A DNA stretch of 36,429 nt from the NCBI RefSeq assembly GCF_001637205.1, contig NZ_LVJH01000031.1, positions 1 through 36,429 on the forward strand, read 5' to 3'. Both the position numbers and the translations under genes were made by a program. The notes below the pieces were generated by a model that had not been told where the DNA came from, ran no database searches, and saw only the letters and a list, made by a program, of their open reading frames with translations. This DNA comes from Paenibacillus glacialis. Lineage in GTDB: Bacteria; Bacillota; Bacilli; Paenibacillales; Paenibacillaceae. How positions within the stretch are numbered: the first letter of the stretch is position 1; each line of letters opens with the position of its first letter. Of the stretch, positions 34,601 to 36,429 are shown piece after piece.

Positions 34601-35013
34601 TAGCTTATATGCATTTTCGATTTACTTCTAAAATCTTTTGGATAACTGTCCGGTGAAAATACAGACTGAACCTCTCTCCAATTATTTTGAAAACTTCTTC
34701 CTATAATTGTATCAACCGCTGAAGTAAATACGCCATTCCATGGAATATTAGCTATTTTATTCAGCCATTCAGGTTTAGAGATTTTGTTGCTCCTATTTTG
34801 CATCCATCCTAATGAAGATGTTATTTCGTTCTTATCAGCAATGTTTAGGAGTAAATTATAATTTAATTCTGCAGTAGTACAATCTAATTCGAAGTGTTTG
34901 TTTATCGAATTGAGGAAAGGGTCTACATTGTTTCCATATTTCAAATAATTTTGTCCCAAAAAGAGATAACAAGGGCTATTTTTTAGTTTTTCTATTAAGT
35001 CTAAATTGTTCAT
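31615..35013 (-). CDS. SIR2-like/STAND ATPase defence protein
   Basis: 1132 residues. Residues 1-250 look like a divergent SIR2-type Rossmann domain: CYLFLGQNYLK (15-25, at the GAG position), NGVFTSAVDTIIG (93-105, at the TNYD position) and SYLFGSI (137-143, where HGS is normal, with Phe replacing the His). A P-loop NTPase follows: GQTGTGKT (369-376), Walker B TIIFWDD (424-430) and a sensor strand KVIIIGSA (453-460), in the style of STAND ATPases. From about 600 to 1132 it is all helical, TPR-like, the expected target-sensing part. SIR2-STAND proteins include AVAST type 5 (Avs5), which kill phage-infected cells. AGGAGGT precedes the start. It is AT-rich and part of a two-gene operon. Confidence 0.75.
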   Translation of the reverse strand: MNNLDLIEKLKNSPCYLFLGQNYLKYGNNVDPFLNSINKHFELDCTTAELNYNLLLNIADKNEITSSLGWMQNRSNKISKPEWLNKIANIPWNGVFTSAVDTIIGRSFQNNWREVQSVFSPDSYPKDFRSKSKMHISYLFGSISQETLEERPPLNRLELLTARHKAIKLLGRVNKEFLTPFGLFIIDGYDPDNDWLKLDDLYPVLESLDKGQAYMFGVKDELHSNPLILHLIENQKLIISPLTLLESLINVDLDFNIDDFSFEEHSINKRITINNKVSIMPKELYNDISKTALVLDDRILLPKYEFETDIETQKHFRNFLFDSSTSPVWEAYKHKFNVPRSYEKEISNEIDKILYDKEHYYSHPIILHGQTGTGKTVSLGAVAYKYKLNKKYPILFITRNTQNISFNIIDDFCKWAEDSGADKTIIFWDDTIYDKAIDEYLELNNYLISKGRKVIIIGSAYKLKEDIIKKHVAIYIEAPVVLNDREKKDFHDKFNSYSGRKETLELLWEDNYDNNFLVALYRLLPGSKYSIRKGVISEVETYETTLGKVLKITTDKSLNAMEQAFLDSGIDISTLRLDEEENNFNFQNISEIVSVIGQFGQGIPIELLLRTLEGEFNLEIAEIITKLDYFHTLPTSNGGLKVYPRHKLEAQIIAQSKLKIQNQIDLIIRILTNIKMGDFRNQDELVFMVELLKAIGPNNEEQVYKYRSYYKRISETLEFLRTEYEIYNQRTIIQETTYLREFVKFDNNIDSDEKISLLQKAERILKEEISKTDYMKAKNRFLGTLLIELSSNLGAQLKFKILEKKEKKEILNNFNQLQEYLKKAQIYSSDSYYPLDIWAWTTEAMLDYNLSGEEKSDIYAKFFAAFDKAEAENPEILQREDYNERLVSMGDLSGYLDISEEAFNKLIEMGSSSGIYLRAKKIISSVDLQKPLKNTDEEVCKEAIEYLESYKENILQDEKCLFLLLKLIWAYNNKKPLFYNEKQTLHFSRDNWDYLKFILEKIITLNNGNTTPQVKYLRAITLFHLGEINECLSTFTEIRDNYYIGARRIIISYIASNSLGKPLIYSGQLDSLDSNKAMFYIPELRKQIPYFNRNFIAKDPEIKTTYTQLTLGFNFLGIQVASHVGGGVSQHE

Positions 35014-35055
35014 TTTTACCTCCTGAAAAATTCAAGTATTTATATGACATTCAAC

Positions 35056-35128
35056 ATTTACCGCAATTGATTATTTAAGTAATAATACAAATATTTGTTT
35101 GGAACTATTATACAATCAACTCCATCGG
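35056..35128 (-). promoter_or_regulatory. Candidate promoters of the defence-like operon
   Basis: On the minus strand TTACTT, 16 bp and TATAAT lie at about 35128-35101, and a second candidate TTGCGG, 16 bp and TATAAA at about 35080-35053. Both are upstream of the AGGAGGT and start at 35013. Neither has a perfect -35 box. Confidence 0.4.
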
Positions 35129-35147
35129 AAGTAACTTTTTTTAAAAA

Positions 35148-35435
35148 TCATTGCATTTTTTCATTAACACTAAACTGTATGTATTTATGGTGGAATCTTC
35201 TTGAACTTAATAAGCTTACTAGTCTAGATAGCCATTGTCCAATGTACTATAACTTATCCCTGTCACCTTCAAGAATCCAAGTATCTCCCTTCCATATTTG
35301 CCTTTGTAATAGTGCTATCAGTATTTTAAAAGGATTCAATAAGAACTCAAAGTATTATCTTTTATTGTACTGTTCAATCTTCCAGCTCCTTACTTTCTCA
35401 ATTGCCAATACTATTATCCTTATACAATTCGACAT
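35148..35435 (-). pseudogene. Decayed small gene upstream of the defence-like operon
   Basis: From an ATG at 35435 the minus strand encodes 95 residues in a single frame, broken by two in-frame stops: TAA after EQYNKR and TAG after GDRDKL. The pieces read like a real protein: LLNPFKILIALLQRQIWKGD, TWILEGDRDKL, YIGQWLSRLVSLL, HKYIQFSVNEKMQ and a final TGA. I do not recognise the family. It is on the same strand as, and immediately upstream of, the SIR2/STAND gene, so it may be a lost third component or an unrelated remnant. The plus-strand reading frame over the same DNA looks random. Confidence 0.45.
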
Positions 35436-35761
35436 TTCCAATAACTTCCCTGTTAAGAATCAAATAATTCACTACATTCGATTAATTTTTTGAACGTAAC
35501 ATCATCTGCTCAAATGCTATGACTCCATTTTCTGAAGTTAATTCATCTAAAAAATGGGTATTATGGAAAAATTATTATTTAAATAGCAATTATAAATATA
35601 CTAACTGAATCAATTTCATAAATCACAGCACTTGCTGTGACTAGGTTTCCCGCACAAAAAAGGAGTACCTCCCAAACATCTCTAATAGGTTAACCGACTA
35701 TTTCTTTAGCTAGTGGCAACACTTCGCTTCCATTCAAGTGTAGGACTTTTCCTTATTTACT

Positions 35762-35989
35762 TTAATGTTCTTTCATATTAAATATTTCAGATATAGATTC
35801 CCAAGGTTTCAAGAAGCAATCCGGCCAAAACCATAAATTGAACCCTAAAAGTTTGAATGAAAGCAGGAGAAAAACAAGGAAAGACATTAAGATTAGGACT
35901 ACAAGGACAGAACAGGACATGGTACGTGAGATGAGACTAAATTGAAGAAAAGGCCTGAGCTGGTAAGTGTCTTTCAGGAAATCAATCAA
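35762..35989 (-). CDS. Possible membrane-protein fragment
   Basis: 75 residues from a TTG with no ribosome site. One strong hydrophobic helix (MSCSVLVVLILMSFLVFLLL) is followed by FNLWFWPDCFLKPWESISEI. The frame stays open about 30 codons further upstream without an ATG, so it may be the C-terminal end of a lost gene. Not recognised. Confidence 0.3.
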   Translation of the reverse strand: MIDFLKDTYQLRPFLQFSLISRTMSCSVLVVLILMSFLVFLLLSFKLLGFNLWFWPDCFLKPWESISEIFNMKEH

Positions 35990-35999
35990 GAAAGTGATC

Positions 36000-36429
36000 G
36001 GGGAGAGATCAGAATGGAATAGAATAAATCGAGTGAAATCGGGAGGAAATGCCTGACATTAGTTCTGCTTAAGAGCATAATTTATAAGCTTTATGCTGGA
36101 TTTTTAGTACAATGAGTGAATTTTATTGAGTGTTAACAGCGGTTAGCAACATTAACTCACAATTATGAACTACAACTTCATATAGTGCCCCGTAGTAACA
36201 TTTTCAGTGTTCAAAGAAAATAAAGTATTAGACTGGATGCATTGATCTCACGCGGCTTTTTGAATATAAAAACCGTCAGACTTAGTAAAGTAAATATTAG
36301 ACTGCCCCCAGTAATAGAAACAACGGCAGCCATGACGAGAAAATAAAGTCCTAGACTGCCGCTGAACTATCGTGTCCCGTTAGTTCAATAAATCTTAACC
36401 TCAATCCACGTGGCTCAACTTACCCGTTA
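36000..36429. other. Repeat-rich right end
   Basis: No gene seen. It contains a partial palindrome TATAGTGCCCCGTAGTAAC (36181-36199), the long repeat copy B, and a further CCCGTTA cut off by the window end (36423-36429). Confidence 0.5.
36247..36387 (+). repeat. Long intergenic repeat, copy B
   Basis: The second copy of the roughly 140-bp repeat at 23227-23368, in the same orientation. Its terminal palindrome is the most complete in the window: TGAACTATCG-tgtc-CCGTTAGTTCA (36363-36387). The two copies are 13 kb apart and enclose the IS110, MerR/SDR and defence-like genes. Confidence 0.7.

Noticed and set aside
35095..35493. 132-residue plus-strand open frame
   Set aside because: No ribosome site and a random-looking, Leu/Ile/Ser/Asn-rich protein; the opposite strand carries a better gene-like (broken) frame.
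35626..35641. CACAGCA/TGCTGTG inverted repeat as a terminator
   Set aside because: Seven-bp stem with a two-nt centre and no T run; too weak to call.

Overview
The window looks like a Bacillales chromosome segment, most likely from Paenibacillus or a close relative. Shine-Dalgarno sites are strong (AGGAGG type), intrinsic terminators are plentiful, and the gene families are typical of that group: VanZ/RDD protein, stalk-domain/DUF5050 protein, MocR next to D-Ala-D-Ala ligase, MerR/SDR pair, IS110 element. No rRNA, tRNA or CRISPR array was seen. All assignments rest on reading motifs by eye; no database search was possible.

Layout. (1) 1-880: a P-loop kinase resembling chloramphenicol phosphotransferase, enclosed by short direct repeats and followed by a 160-nt cruciform that resembles an integron attC site. 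(2) 1295-4906: a VanZ/RDD membrane protein and a secreted M1-type metallopeptidase. (3) 5341-10144: a TetR regulator divergent from a four-gene redox operon (SDR, MDR dehydrogenase, membrane-anchored SMP-30-like propeller, SDR), with paired candidate operators between them. (4) 10395-14109: an IS1182-type transposase scrap, then a minus-strand operon of mocR, ddl and a class I aminotransferase. (5) 14298-17338: a broken DHA2 efflux pump, a stalk-domain/DUF5050 exported protein and a broken AraC/GyrI-like gene. (6) 17349-20860: a two-component system divergent from a TVP38/TMEM64 protein and a PssA-like phosphatidylserine synthase, which suggests membrane-lipid control. (7) 21160-21986: a potential pseudoknotted leader RNA and a FrnE-like DsbA oxidoreductase.

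From about 22.1 kb to the end the DNA becomes accessory: AT-rich, gene-poor, with a decayed IS110 transposase, a methyltransferase remnant, a MerR-controlled SDR, two small hypothetical genes and many short repeats. The repeats include copies of a palindrome related to TTGAACTA...CCCGTTAG that divide the region into gene-sized segments, and two sets of 21-bp repeats that look like transposon-end or regulator binding sites.

The most interesting locus is 30681-35013. It is a translationally coupled two-gene minus-strand operon. The first gene encodes a 1132-residue protein with a degenerate SIR2-like N-terminus, a STAND-like P-loop ATPase and a long helical C-terminus. The second encodes a 313-residue protein with a HEPN-like R-x4-H motif and a C-terminal segment resembling the tail of CCA-adding tRNA nucleotidyltransferases. 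This fits an anti-phage abortive-infection system in which a STAND sensor controls an RNase that may act on tRNA. The partner architecture is not one I can match to a named system.
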